8,579 nt of DNA from NCBI GenBank assembly GCA_959020865.1, contig CAUEUD010000167.1, positions 1 to 8,579 on the forward strand, in the 5' to 3' direction. Below the pieces are notes generated by a model. It made no database searches. It was not told the origin of the DNA and worked only from the letters and a program-made list of their open reading frames with translations. The position numbers and the translations under genes are program-made. Below, piece after piece: positions 1 through 7,105 of this stretch (the stretch's first letter is position 1; every line of letters starts with the position of its first letter). The stretch is from Eubacterium limosum. Its GTDB lineage: Bacteria; Bacillota; Clostridia; Eubacteriales; Eubacteriaceae.

Positions 1-8
1 AAAAAGGC

Positions 9-30
9 TATAATTAAGCATATCTTAATT
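9..30 (+). promoter_or_regulatory. -10 box overlapped by a perfect palindrome (putative operator) before the nuclease-helicase gene
   Basis: A perfect TATAAT lies at 9-14. An inverted repeat AATTAAG (12-18), CATAT, CTTAATT (24-30) overlaps the end of this box and covers the expected transcription start near base 20. Any -35 box would fall before the window. A repressor bound here would block initiation; alternatively the repeat is a weak A+T-rich hairpin next to the ribosome binding site. It does not resemble the clostridial or Bacillus LexA box (GAAC...GTTC), so SOS control is not indicated. Confidence 0.5.
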
Positions 31-36
31 AGAAGC

Positions 37-44
37 AGGTGATC
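37..44 (+). promoter_or_regulatory. Ribosome binding site that selects a TTG start at 48
   Basis: AGGTGATC matches eight bases of the canonical GGAGGTGATC Shine-Dalgarno complement. Its AGG ends 8 bases before the TTG at 48-50, which is good spacing. The alternative GTG at 39-41 lies inside this site and has no ribosome binding site of its own. The TTG start also gives a protein beginning only a few residues before the PHP motif DLHIH, as is usual for endonuclease Q proteins. Confidence 0.65.
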
Positions 45-47
45 ATT

Positions 48-3000
48 TTGTTTATTTCAGATTTACATATACATTCCCGTTACTCAAGAGCCACCAGCAA
101 AGAGTGTACACCAGAGCATCTGGATCTCTGGTCTAGAAGAAAGGGTATTGATATTCTTGGAACCGGTGATTTTACTCACCCGGCGTGGCGCGAAGAACTA
201 AAGGAAAAACTTGAGCCTGCCGAATCAGGCCTCTATATCTTAAAAAAAGATTTCCGCTTAAAGAACGATACCGCAGGTGTCAAAACCGACCCGCGTTTTG
301 TCATCACCGGCGAGATCAGCTCAATCTACAAAAAGAATGGTAAGGTGCGCAAGGTACACAGTGTTATTCTGCTACCAAGTCTTGAATCCGCCGAGCTCTT
401 CGCCAAAAAGCTGGAGGCTATCGGCAATATTCACTCCGACGGACGGCCCATACTAGGGCTTGACTGCCACGACCTTTTGGAGATCATGCTCGAAACCTGC
501 CCGGATGCCATCTATATTCCCGCTCATATCTGGACGCCGCATTTTTCCCTTTTCGGGGCTTTCTCAGGTTTCGATACCATCGAAGAATGCTTTGAGGACC
601 TCACGCCCCATATCCGCGCGCTGGAAACCGGCTTATCCTCTGACCCTCCCATGAACTGGCGTCTTTCGGCCCTCGACGGCTATCAGCTCATCTCAAATTC
701 TGACGCTCATTCCCCCGCCAAGCTGGGGCGTGAAGCCAATTTAATGGACATTGAGCTCAGCTATGAAGGGCTCTCCGGCGCAATCCAGGAAGGTAAAGGA
801 CTGGCAGGGACCATCGAGTTCTTTCCCGAAGAAGGAAAGTATCACTATGACGGACACCGGAAATGCCATTTGTGCTTAAGCCCAAAGGAGGCAGAACCGT
901 ACAATGGGAAATGCCCGGTCTGCGGCCGAAAGCTAACCATCGGTGTCTCCCACCGCGTCGAGCAGCTCGCGGACCGGGAGGATGGCTATCTGCTTAAAAA
1001 TGCCCGCCCCTACGAAAGCCTTGTGCCCCTGCCGGAAGTCATCGCCGCCTCCACAGGACGCTCAGCAGCCAGTGTGAAAGTGCAAAAAGATTACATGGAA
1101 ATGCTGCAAAAGCTGGGGCCGGAGTTTTCGATTCTTCGCGAGACACCCGTCGAGGACATCAAAAAAGCAGCGGGCTTTCTCATCTCAGAGGGTATTAACC
1201 GTCTGAGAAAGGGTGAGGTCGAGCGAATCCCCGGTTACGACGGTGAATACGGCAAGGTCAAACTTATTGACGATTCTGAGCTGAACGCCCTTGACGGCCA
1301 GGTCAGCCTCTTTGCGTCTTCAGAACTGGCGCAGATGCCCCGGAAAGAAAAGAGCGCAAAGCAGCTGCCCGCCGCAGGCAAAACCGAAGAACCTGACGCA
1401 GGCCAGCCTCCGCATCCCATTGTGACAGAATCGCTCAACGCAGAACAGCAGGAAGCTGTTGTAGCAGCGCGGAGAGCCATCGCCGTCATCGCAGGTCCGG
1501 GAACCGGAAAAACCAAAACTCTGGTTTCCCGTATCCTTCATTTGCTCAATGAGCGGCGCGTTAAGCCAACGGAGATCACCGCCGTCACCTTTACAAATAA
1601 GGCCGCTGCCGAAATGCGCGAACGGCTTGAAAAGGAGCTGGGAAAACGAGCGGCCAGACAGGTAAACATCGGAACCTTTCACAGCCTTTGCCATAAACTT
1701 TTAAAGGAACACCGGGGCGGTTTTACACTGGCTGATGCGTTTGAAACCCTTGAAACCGCCGAGGAAACCATCCGCCATTTTGGCCTGAGTCTTTCCGCAA
1801 AGCAGTTTCTGAAAGAAGTTTCCCTTATGAAAACCGGACTTTCAAAAGAATCCGATACCCTCTCAGAAGCCGCCTTTGATTATTACGGCCAGCAGCTCAA
1901 GGCTTTATCTGTACTGGATTTTGATGACCTTCTCTCCGAGACGCTGGTGATGCTGGAAGACGAAGATAAAAACAGCATCCGCAAGAATCATTACAGCTTT
2001 TTACTGGTCGATGAATTCCAGGACATCAGTCCCATCCAATTTGAACTCATCAAAGCCTGGAACCGCGGTGGCAAAGAGCTTTTCGTCATCGGTGATCCCG
2101 ACCAGTCCATCTACGGCTTCCGCGGCTCAGACGCCCGATGCTTTGACCGCCTGTCCGCCGATTACCCAGAGCTACAGACCATCCGGCTTGTGCACAATTA
2201 CCGCTCCACTCCAGAAATTGTCACCTCAGCCTGTCAGGTCATCAATCACAACGAGGGCGCAAAGCGTGAGATACAGCCTTTCCAGTCAAAGGGAACCCCG
2301 CTCAAACTGGTGAGCGCTCCCAGCGAGCTGTCAGAGGGAATCTTTATCGCCCGTGAAATCAACCGGCTCATTGGGGGGATCGACATGTTGGACACCGAAA
2401 CCGCCAATAACCGCCAGGACAGCCAGACAATACGCAGCTTTTCAGATATTGCCGTGCTCTACCGTACGCACAGGCAGGCCGAAATGCTCGAAACCTGCCT
2501 GAAAAAAGAGGGCATTCCCTATGTTATTACCGGCAGAGATGATTTTCTTACGGATCGGAATGTCCGTGGAACCGTCTGTTTCTTCAGGACACTCCTCGAC
2601 CCCGAAGACCATCTTTCCCTCAGAATGTGCCTGAAGCTTCTCTGGGATCTCCCGGAGGAAACCGCTGATATTTTGATTAAAACACCTGATCAGATTGACA
2701 CCAGCCGCTGCCCCTATGGATATCTGAAGGAAAAGTACCAGTCCAGAACAAAACGCACAAAGCCACAAAAACTTTTAGAAGACTGGGCTGCCGAACTCGG
2801 ACTGAACGAGAGCAAGGCTTTCACAAAATTTCTGGATATGACCGTCTTTTACAAAACGCTGGCTGAGTTCATGGATACACTGACCTTTGGTGAGGAGGGC
2901 GACCTGAAGAGAAGCGCGAACAAAACCTATACCTCAGACGCGGTTACCCTTATGACCCTCCACGGTTCCAAAGGGCTGGAGTTCCCCATTGTATTCCTCT

Positions 3001-3245
3001 ACGGCACCAAAAAAGGCATGATGCCCCTGGAAATCGGCAAGCTGCCATCCGATATTCAGGAGGAACGGCGGCTGTTCTTTGTGGGGATGACCCGGGCAAA
3101 AGATGAGCTGATCCTCACCACCTCGTCAGAACCTTCGCCGTTTCTAAGCGAATTGCCAGAGGCTGTGCTGAAACGCCAATCCGCCGGGAAACCCCAGAAT
3201 CCAAACGAAGGCAAGCAGATCAGCCTGATCGACCTCTTATCCTGA
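48..3245 (+). CDS. Endonuclease Q-like PHP nuclease fused to a UvrD/PcrA-type SF1A DNA helicase
   Basis: A 1065-residue fusion (numbered from TTG 48). Residues 1 to about 400 match the endonuclease Q family, which nicks DNA 5' of deaminated bases and abasic sites. Visible PHP metal-ligand candidates are DLHIH (H7, H9), GTGDFTH (D41, H44), E89, H104, H160 and the NSDAH motif (D219, H221). A four-cysteine zinc site follows (C273, C276, C289, C292). After a linker rich in K, P, A and E, residues about 455-1065 are a superfamily 1A 3'-5' helicase: Q motif near Q467, Walker A AGPGTGKT 482-489, DEFQD 655-659, GDPDQSIYGFRG from 682, HNYRST 716-721, TLHGSKGLEF from 970 and VGMTRAKD from 1012. All motifs look intact. 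The helicase half is a little shorter than PcrA. Inference: nicking at a damaged base is coupled to unwinding of the damaged strand, a base or alternative excision repair role. It is the only gene of its unit in the window. The family call is firm; the coupled activity is untested here. Confidence 0.9.
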   Translation: MFISDLHIHSRYSRATSKECTPEHLDLWSRRKGIDILGTGDFTHPAWREELKEKLEPAESGLYILKKDFRLKNDTAGVKTDPRFVITGEISSIYKKNGKVRKVHSVILLPSLESAELFAKKLEAIGNIHSDGRPILGLDCHDLLEIMLETCPDAIYIPAHIWTPHFSLFGAFSGFDTIEECFEDLTPHIRALETGLSSDPPMNWRLSALDGYQLISNSDAHSPAKLGREANLMDIELSYEGLSGAIQEGKGLAGTIEFFPEEGKYHYDGHRKCHLCLSPKEAEPYNGKCPVCGRKLTIGVSHRVEQLADREDGYLLKNARPYESLVPLPEVIAASTGRSAASVKVQKDYMEMLQKLGPEFSILRETPVEDIKKAAGFLISEGINRLRKGEVERIPGYDGEYGKVKLIDDSELNALDGQVSLFASSELAQMPRKEKSAKQLPAAGKTEEPDAGQPPHPIVTESLNAEQQEAVVAARRAIAVIAGPGTGKTKTLVSRILHLLNERRVKPTEITAVTFTNKAAAEMRERLEKELGKRAARQVNIGTFHSLCHKLLKEHRGGFTLADAFETLETAEETIRHFGLSLSAKQFLKEVSLMKTGLSKESDTLSEAAFDYYGQQLKALSVLDFDDLLSETLVMLEDEDKNSIRKNHYSFLLVDEFQDISPIQFELIKAWNRGGKELFVIGDPDQSIYGFRGSDARCFDRLSADYPELQTIRLVHNYRSTPEIVTSACQVINHNEGAKREIQPFQSKGTPLKLVSAPSELSEGIFIAREINRLIGGIDMLDTETANNRQDSQTIRSFSDIAVLYRTHRQAEMLETCLKKEGIPYVITGRDDFLTDRNVRGTVCFFRTLLDPEDHLSLRMCLKLLWDLPEETADILIKTPDQIDTSRCPYGYLKEKYQSRTKRTKPQKLLEDWAAELGLNESKAFTKFLDMTVFYKTLAEFMDTLTFGEEGDLKRSANKTYTSDAVTLMTLHGSKGLEFPIVFLYGTKKGMMPLEIGKLPSDIQEERRLFFVGMTRAKDELILTTSSEPSPFLSELPEAVLKRQSAGKPQNPNEGKQISLIDLLS

Positions 3246-3255
3246 GCGCATGAAT

Positions 3256-3310
3256 AAAACCGGTGAGTACATCCAATTACCTGTATTCACCGGTTTTCTG
3301 TTTTATTTTT
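3256..3310. terminator. Bidirectional intrinsic terminator between the helicase and transporter genes
   Basis: A 15-bp stem pairs 3256-3270 (AAAACCGGTGAGTAC) with 3283-3297 (GTATTCACCGGTTTT). It has a single G.T wobble and a 12-base loop. On the plus strand it runs into T-rich sequence (3294-3310); on the minus strand the A-run at 3256-3259 becomes the T-tract. It lies 10 bases past the helicase stop and 5 bases past the transporter stop, so it can serve both convergent genes. Confidence 0.88.
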
Positions 3311-4739
3311 CCTGCTGAGCAACCTGTTTTCTCTCCTGCTTTCTTGCATAGACAAAACGGATAATGGTTAACAAGGCTCCAACGAACACAACAACCGCCA
3401 GCATGATGTAGACCGAGCGCAGGCCGTATAAAAAGACGTCCGGCTGGCCAGGAATATAATTGGTGACCCGGTAGCCCGCCATATCACTCATCCGGCTGTA
3501 CAGCAGAGATGTACCGGCCGTGATCCCCACCGACATGCCCATATTCCGCACCAGTCCCGCCAGACTGCCTACCAGGCCCAGCTCATCCCTGGAGACACTG
3601 CCCATGACCAGAGAGTTGTTGGGAGACTGGAACAAGGCGCTTCCCACCGCGATAACAGCGAGAAAAAGAATGATCACCGCTATGGTGGTATCAATGCCGA
3701 GCATTGTCATCAGTGCCAGCCCGATCGTCGTGAAGATAAGGCCGATCATGGTTGGCAGCTCACTGCCGATATGGTCAGACATTGTGCCGCTGATGGGGCC
3801 CATGACCGCTGTGATCAGCGGGATAACCGTCATCAAAAGCCCCGCCATTCCAGGGCTGAACTGCCGGGCATCCTGGAGATAAAAGGGCATGATAATATTG
3901 TTTGCCCCAATGGCGATAAATGCTGTCAGCATGGTAAAAAGATTCAGGGAAAACATCTTGTTCTTGAAAATGCCGATGGGGACCAGCGGATCTTCCATCC
4001 GCTTTTCAACCATGATAAATAACACCAGAAAAACCGCACCAGCGATAATGCCGATGATAATCGGGAGGCTGACGCCATCCTGAAGCAAGGTAAACGAGCC
4101 GAACAGCAACAGTATTGAAAGCAGCAGCAAAACCGAGCCCTTCGTGTCCAGACGTCCTGGCTTTGCCGGTTTTTTGTTCGGCAGCGTCCTCAGGCCGATT
4201 AAAAAGGAGAGCACCCCAACCGGTATGTTAATCAAAAAAATATAAGTCCACGGGAGCACCGTGAGGATCATCCCGCCAAGGGTCGGGCCGGTCATGCTCC
4301 CCAGCGCCACAAAAGTACTGACAAATCCAAGTGCTTTTCCCCGCTCATCGGGCGGGAAAGACTCTGTAATGATTCCCTGATTGTTGGCGAGGGCTGCCGC
4401 ACTGCCCAGTCCCTGCACTACCCTTGCGCCAATTAAAAGCGGCAGCGTACCAGAAATACTGCACAGCAATGAGCCAATGGTAAAAAGAATGACCCCGATT
4501 TGAAAAATCCGAACCTTGCCGATCATATCGCCCAATCGGCCAAAAATCAAAATCGTGGCACAGGTGACCACAAGATAGATACTGGCTACCCATTCGATAT
4601 CTCCCATGCCCGCATTCAGCTCGCCAGACATGACCGGAAGCGCCACGTTCACAATACTGCCGTCCAACGTCACCATAAAAGTCATAATTAACACAGTGAA
4701 CAAAATGCTCCACTTACCGTATGTCCTGTCTTTGTTCAT
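3303..4739 (-). CDS. MFS drug:H+ antiporter, DHA2 (EmrB/QacA-like) family, 14 transmembrane helices
   Basis: A 478-residue inner-membrane protein, very hydrophobic throughout, with the length typical of 14-helix DHA2 exporters. Family motifs are visible: LDGSIVNVALP (25-35, D1 motif in helix 1), GRLGDMIGKVR (67-77, motif A in the helix 2-3 loop), RVVQGLGSA (106-114, motif B region), DERGKA (131-136) and GSMTGPTLGG (147-156, antiporter motif C in helix 5). WTYIFLINIPVG follows at 164-175. The tail is basic and cytoplasmic. By family these exchange protons for hydrophobic or cationic drugs; the substrate cannot be read from sequence. The ATG start has a purine-rich AAAAGGGATGG region just upstream. 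It is a single gene, convergent with the helicase gene and divergent from the small gene at 4955, with no TetR or MarR regulator beside it. Confidence 0.93.
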   Translation of the reverse strand: MNKDRTYGKWSILFTVLIMTFMVTLDGSIVNVALPVMSGELNAGMGDIEWVASIYLVVTCATILIFGRLGDMIGKVRIFQIGVILFTIGSLLCSISGTLPLLIGARVVQGLGSAAALANNQGIITESFPPDERGKALGFVSTFVALGSMTGPTLGGMILTVLPWTYIFLINIPVGVLSFLIGLRTLPNKKPAKPGRLDTKGSVLLLLSILLLFGSFTLLQDGVSLPIIIGIIAGAVFLVLFIMVEKRMEDPLVPIGIFKNKMFSLNLFTMLTAFIAIGANNIIMPFYLQDARQFSPGMAGLLMTVIPLITAVMGPISGTMSDHIGSELPTMIGLIFTTIGLALMTMLGIDTTIAVIILFLAVIAVGSALFQSPNNSLVMGSVSRDELGLVGSLAGLVRNMGMSVGITAGTSLLYSRMSDMAGYRVTNYIPGQPDVFLYGLRSVYIMLAVVVFVGALLTIIRFVYARKQERKQVAQQEK

Positions 4740-4844
4740 TTATCCATCCCTTTTCTGCTAAAATGTGCTTTTAATTCATTCTTTTGGAATCTTTTTTGTT
4801 TAATACTATATACCTTTTTGAAACAACATTCTATCATACAAATT

Positions 4845-4869
4845 CTGAAAATTTTCTGAAAAATTTCAG
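4845..4869. repeat. Tandem CTGAAAA/TTTCAG repeat, possible operator
   Basis: Two direct copies of TTCTGAAAA lie at 4843-4851 and 4854-4862, 11 bases apart (about one helical turn). The second forms a perfect inverted repeat CTGAAA-AA-TTTCAG (4856-4869). The site is between the divergent efflux and small-protein genes, 12 bases upstream of the small gene's -35 box. It would be a natural place for a regulator of either gene, but no regulator gene is nearby and the A+T-rich context makes chance repeats easier. Confidence 0.35.
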
Positions 4870-4881
4870 GGCCACCTGCCA

Positions 4882-4910
4882 TTGAGGTTTTGGGCAGACC
4901 GTGTTAAAAT
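4882..4910 (+). promoter_or_regulatory. Sigma-A-type promoter for the 68-residue protein gene
   Basis: TTGAGG (4882-4887), a 17-base spacer and TAAAAT (4905-4910) make a good housekeeping-type promoter. Transcription would start near 4917, giving a leader of about 38 bases before the GTG at 4955. Confidence 0.7.
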
Positions 4911-4941
4911 AAAGAAAAGAAAAGTATCGCTAAACACTTTC

Positions 4942-4947
4942 AGGAGG
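4942..4947 (+). promoter_or_regulatory. Ribosome binding site of the small gene
   Basis: A perfect AGGAGG lies 7 bases before the GTG at 4955-4957. It supports both the reality of this small gene and its non-ATG start. Confidence 0.8.
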
Positions 4948-4954
4948 TAACTTT

Positions 4955-5161
4955 GTGAAAATCAAAGAAAATGACACGGTCCGTCTTAAAGAAATAAATG
5001 AACATTTTGAAGCCCTTGAAGCCATTATGTCCAAGCTGTCCCCGGAAACGCTTGACGCACTCAATGCGTTTCATGATGAATCTTTTTCGATTCCATACTG
5101 TGTAAAATGGGGCGCAACCGGTATCGCTGAAATACTGGAAGCCGTTAAATCTGAAAATTAA
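4955..5161 (+). CDS. Small hypothetical protein, 68 residues
   Basis: I do not recognise this protein. It starts with GTG behind a perfect Shine-Dalgarno and a good promoter, and it ends just before a strong terminator, so it is a self-contained one-gene unit and very likely expressed. The product is soluble-looking, with no signal peptide or membrane segment. The first 35 residues are charged and probably helical (KIKENDTVRLKEINEHFEAL). A short turn SPETLDALNAFHDE follows, then a region with one cysteine (SIPYCVKWGATG) and an acidic helical end. Pattern and size would suit a small helical-bundle partner protein, but no function should be assigned. Neighbours, an efflux pump divergent and an acetyltransferase convergent, give no clear hint. 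Confidence 0.8.
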   Translation: MKIKENDTVRLKEINEHFEALEAIMSKLSPETLDALNAFHDESFSIPYCVKWGATGIAEILEAVKSEN

Positions 5162-5176
5162 CTAACCGGCCAAAGC

Positions 5177-5212
5177 AAAAATCCCCTGTCTTTTATCGAC
5201 AGGGGGTTTTTT
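5177..5212. terminator. Bidirectional intrinsic terminator between the small gene and the GNAT gene
   Basis: The stem CCCCTGTC (5183-5190) pairs with GACAGGGG (5198-5205) across a 7-base loop. It extends by a G.T pair and A-T pairs, and T6 follows at 5207-5212. On the minus strand the A-run at 5177-5181 provides a T5 tract. It begins 15 bases after the small gene's stop; its plus-strand T-tract touches the stop codon of the convergent GNAT gene. Confidence 0.88.
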
Positions 5213-6233
5213 ATAATGACTTTATAAATCTGAGCCCCTCAGCATTAAAGTTTTCACCCAGATGTTGCGTAATATCTGGTTTGTAGCCATGCTTTTTATA
5301 AAACCTACAGGCATTTTCATTTTTTTCAAAGGCCCAGATAACCATTTCCTGATAATTCCGTTTTCTTGCCAGCGCTTCTGCAAACGCCAGCAGCTTACTG
5401 CCAATCCCCTGCGCCTGAAACGCCGGATCAACATAAATCCGCCAGAGCTCAAATGCATCAGTCTTATCCGCATCTGCGCTTTTGCCGCAGGAGAGTATGC
5501 CTTTTACTCCTTTTTCGTCAAACACATAATTTTCCAGCCCGTTTGTCCGGAATTCGTCTTTAATGGCCTCACTGCGTTTGCCGCACCACACTTCACCGAG
5601 CTGCACAGGATCCACATAGCCCGCATAAGTGGTTTTCCAGCAATGGTTGACGATTTCCGCTGCACGTTCCGTATCTTTTTCTATAAGCCTGCGGACAGGT
5701 CCCTCCTTGATGGTAATCCAATAAATGCACATGGGCTTTCCATCAATATAAGGCTTCTCCTCTTTTAATACACCACCACATTTCAGCATTGTTTTGATTG
5801 ATCCCATATTATCCGCGTAGCAACCCAGCATCACTGCCTCAAGCCCCAGCTCCTGAGCCGCCTCCAGCGCCAGCGATAAAATCTGCACCGCATAGCTTTT
5901 CCCGCGCTCCGAAGGGCAGACAGCATAGCCAATATGTCCCCCGTATTCCGCAAGAAAAGGCTGACCCAGACTGTGACGAAGATCAACAATCCCCACGATC
6001 TGCTGATCTTGTTCACGGACTGCCAAAAATGTCGAGGACACCACCCAGTCCTCCCGCACTGTTTGAGACTCTCCATTTCTTCTAATGTTTTCCAGCCACT
6101 CCTCATAATCCATCTGATCGAGAAGCGCGCTGCCATTGATGGCTCTTTCACCGGCTTGAAAAAATTCATTTTTGAACGCCAGTATTGCTGTTTTGTTTGC
6201 TTTGGTGGGTGGGATGAGGGTTAAGTTTTCCAT
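5211..6233 (-). CDS. Tandem GNAT-family N-acetyltransferase (two GNAT domains in one chain)
   Basis: A 340-residue cytoplasmic protein made of two acetyl-CoA-dependent GNAT domains. The N-terminal domain (about 1-178) has the signature of the COG3981-type predicted acetyltransferases: FLAVRE...IVGIVDLRH, YGGHIGYAVCPSER, then the acetyl-CoA loop region at 110-115. The C-terminal domain (about 180-340) has RIYVDPAFQAQGIGSKLL (265-282) with a textbook QxxGxG loop, and NENACRFYKKHGY (305-317). In the N-terminal loop, RGKSYA replaces the usual R-x-x-G-x-A, so serine stands where glycycine is expected (glycine to serine), and that domain may bind acetyl-CoA poorly. I chose the ATG at 6233 over one at 6266 because AGAAAGGA precedes it with 6-base spacing. 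The substrate is unknown. It lies 77 bases downstream of the GIY-YIG gene on the same strand. Confidence 0.88.
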   Translation of the reverse strand: MENLTLIPPTKANKTAILAFKNEFFQAGERAINGSALLDQMDYEEWLENIRRNGESQTVREDWVVSSTFLAVREQDQQIVGIVDLRHSLGQPFLAEYGGHIGYAVCPSERGKSYAVQILSLALEAAQELGLEAVMLGCYADNMGSIKTMLKCGGVLKEEKPYIDGKPMCIYWITIKEGPVRRLIEKDTERAAEIVNHCWKTTYAGYVDPVQLGEVWCGKRSEAIKDEFRTNGLENYVFDEKGVKGILSCGKSADADKTDAFELWRIYVDPAFQAQGIGSKLLAFAEALARKRNYQEMVIWAFEKNENACRFYKKHGYKPDITQHLGENFNAEGLRFIKSL

Positions 6234-6239
6234 GAGGTG

Positions 6240-6247
6240 TCCTTTCT
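6240..6247 (-). promoter_or_regulatory. Ribosome binding site that fixes the GNAT start
   Basis: On the minus strand AGAAAGGA is followed by CACCTC and then the ATG at 6233-6231. The upstream in-frame ATG at 6266 has no comparable site, so the protein is best taken as 340 residues and not 351. Confidence 0.75.
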
Positions 6248-6310
6248 GTTGGGTGAGATTGTGCATAAATACTCAATATAAAAAATATCTTTTTAACACT
6301 GGTTTCCTTA

Positions 6311-7105
6311 CTAATTGTGATTCATTCCATGTTTTTTTGTGTCTAGCACATTTTTCCAATAGTTTTCGCGTTCAATAATAGTCTCCATTTTTGTTTTTGT
6401 ATCAAATATCTCTAAAATTGAATATTGAAAGTTATTAATTAAATAATCTTCTCCTTTATTTTTCATAATCTCAGCAAATTCTTTATTGCCACCGGTTAAA
6501 TTCCCGATATCTGCATATCCTGACCATCTTTGCCAAATCCCATCTACACTTCCAGAAGCAGAACCAATGTATAAACTGCCATTATTTGTATCTGTTACTA
6601 CATAAACCCCTTTGACATTTGACAAAGCCTGTTTCCAACTTGGCGAATCGCTATTGATAATACGTTGCATATCTTTATGCTTCAAGCTTACATTTTGATA
6701 TCCAGGAAAATGACCTAATTTTGTATCAGGCGCCAATTCATAAATCTCTGGATTAAGTTGTGATTGGACAGATTCATACCTTCTGTTATATAAGTTTCTA
6801 CCTATTGGTTTTTCTGTTTTAATTATTAGCCGTTTCCTGTATTCTTGATAATCATCCATTAATGTTACAGGGGCATTAAAAACTTCTGGCTGAATTTTTT
6901 CAACTTTATACATTCCTCCAAAAATAAAGTATTCTGGTCCATATGGGTAATATTGAGCAAAAGCAATTAAGTATTCTGAATAATTAAAATTATTGTTTGG
7001 ATGCTTTGTTTTCCAGCCATTCATGCTTATCCATTCTGTACTATCTTCGAGTAATAAATCCCATGCCGGCTTTTTGCAGTCCCCGGCATTCATATTAAAC
7101 TTCAC
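6311..7105 (-). CDS. GIY-YIG nuclease-family protein (start uncertain, 5' end probably eroded)
   Basis: The protein is up to 264 residues from a GTG at 7105, or 260 from an ATG at 7093. The C-terminal part (about 162-264) is a GIY-YIG nuclease domain: GVYVV (166-170), SLYIG (177-181), an arginine at 193 in WQRWSGY, the glutamate of RENYWK (E247) and a final HGMNHN. Together these supply the Tyr, Tyr, Arg, Glu and Asn expected of an active site. The N-terminal part (1-160), with FIFGGMYKVEKI and LGHFPGYQNVSL, resembles the front domain of a widespread stand-alone GIY-YIG family often found among accessory genes. Its exact role is not known to me. The gene is visibly richer in A+T than its neighbours, which fits transfer. 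Neither start has a good ribosome binding site; a better one sits upstream at 7154 but is cut off by a stop and a frame change. The insertion sequence is immediately upstream. Function in defence is only a guess from family habit. Confidence 0.75.
   Translation of the reverse strand: MKFNMNAGDCKKPAWDLLLEDSTEWISMNGWKTKHPNNNFNYSEYLIAFAQYYPYGPEYFIFGGMYKVEKIQPEVFNAPVTLMDDYQEYRKRLIIKTEKPIGRNLYNRRYESVQSQLNPEIYELAPDTKLGHFPGYQNVSLKHKDMQRIINSDSPSWKQALSNVKGVYVVTDTNNGSLYIGSASGSVDGIWQRWSGYADIGNLTGGNKEFAEIMKNKGEDYLINNFQYSILEIFDTKTKMETIIERENYWKNVLDTKKHGMNHN

Noticed and set aside
9..30. LexA/SOS box upstream of the repair gene
   Set aside because: The palindrome AATTAAG-N5-CTTAATT lacks the GAAC/GTTC half-sites of Bacillus and clostridial LexA boxes.
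1235..1694. Minus-strand open frames of 93 and 124 codons opposite the linker and helicase start
   Set aside because: They overlap the conserved Walker A region of the plus-strand gene, show no recognisable domain, and are explained by its codon bias.
3520..4083. Plus-strand open frames opposite the efflux transporter
   Set aside because: They mirror the hydrophobic transporter codons, overlap one another and lack promoters or ribosome binding sites.
5262..6224. Several open frames overlapping the GNAT gene on both strands
   Set aside because: The tandem GNAT frame has clear family motifs and a good ribosome binding site; the others have neither.
6311..7105. GIY-YIG protein as UvrC or as an intron homing endonuclease
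   Set aside because: It is far shorter than UvrC, the nuclease domain is C-terminal instead of N-terminal, and no intron or group I-like structure surrounds it.
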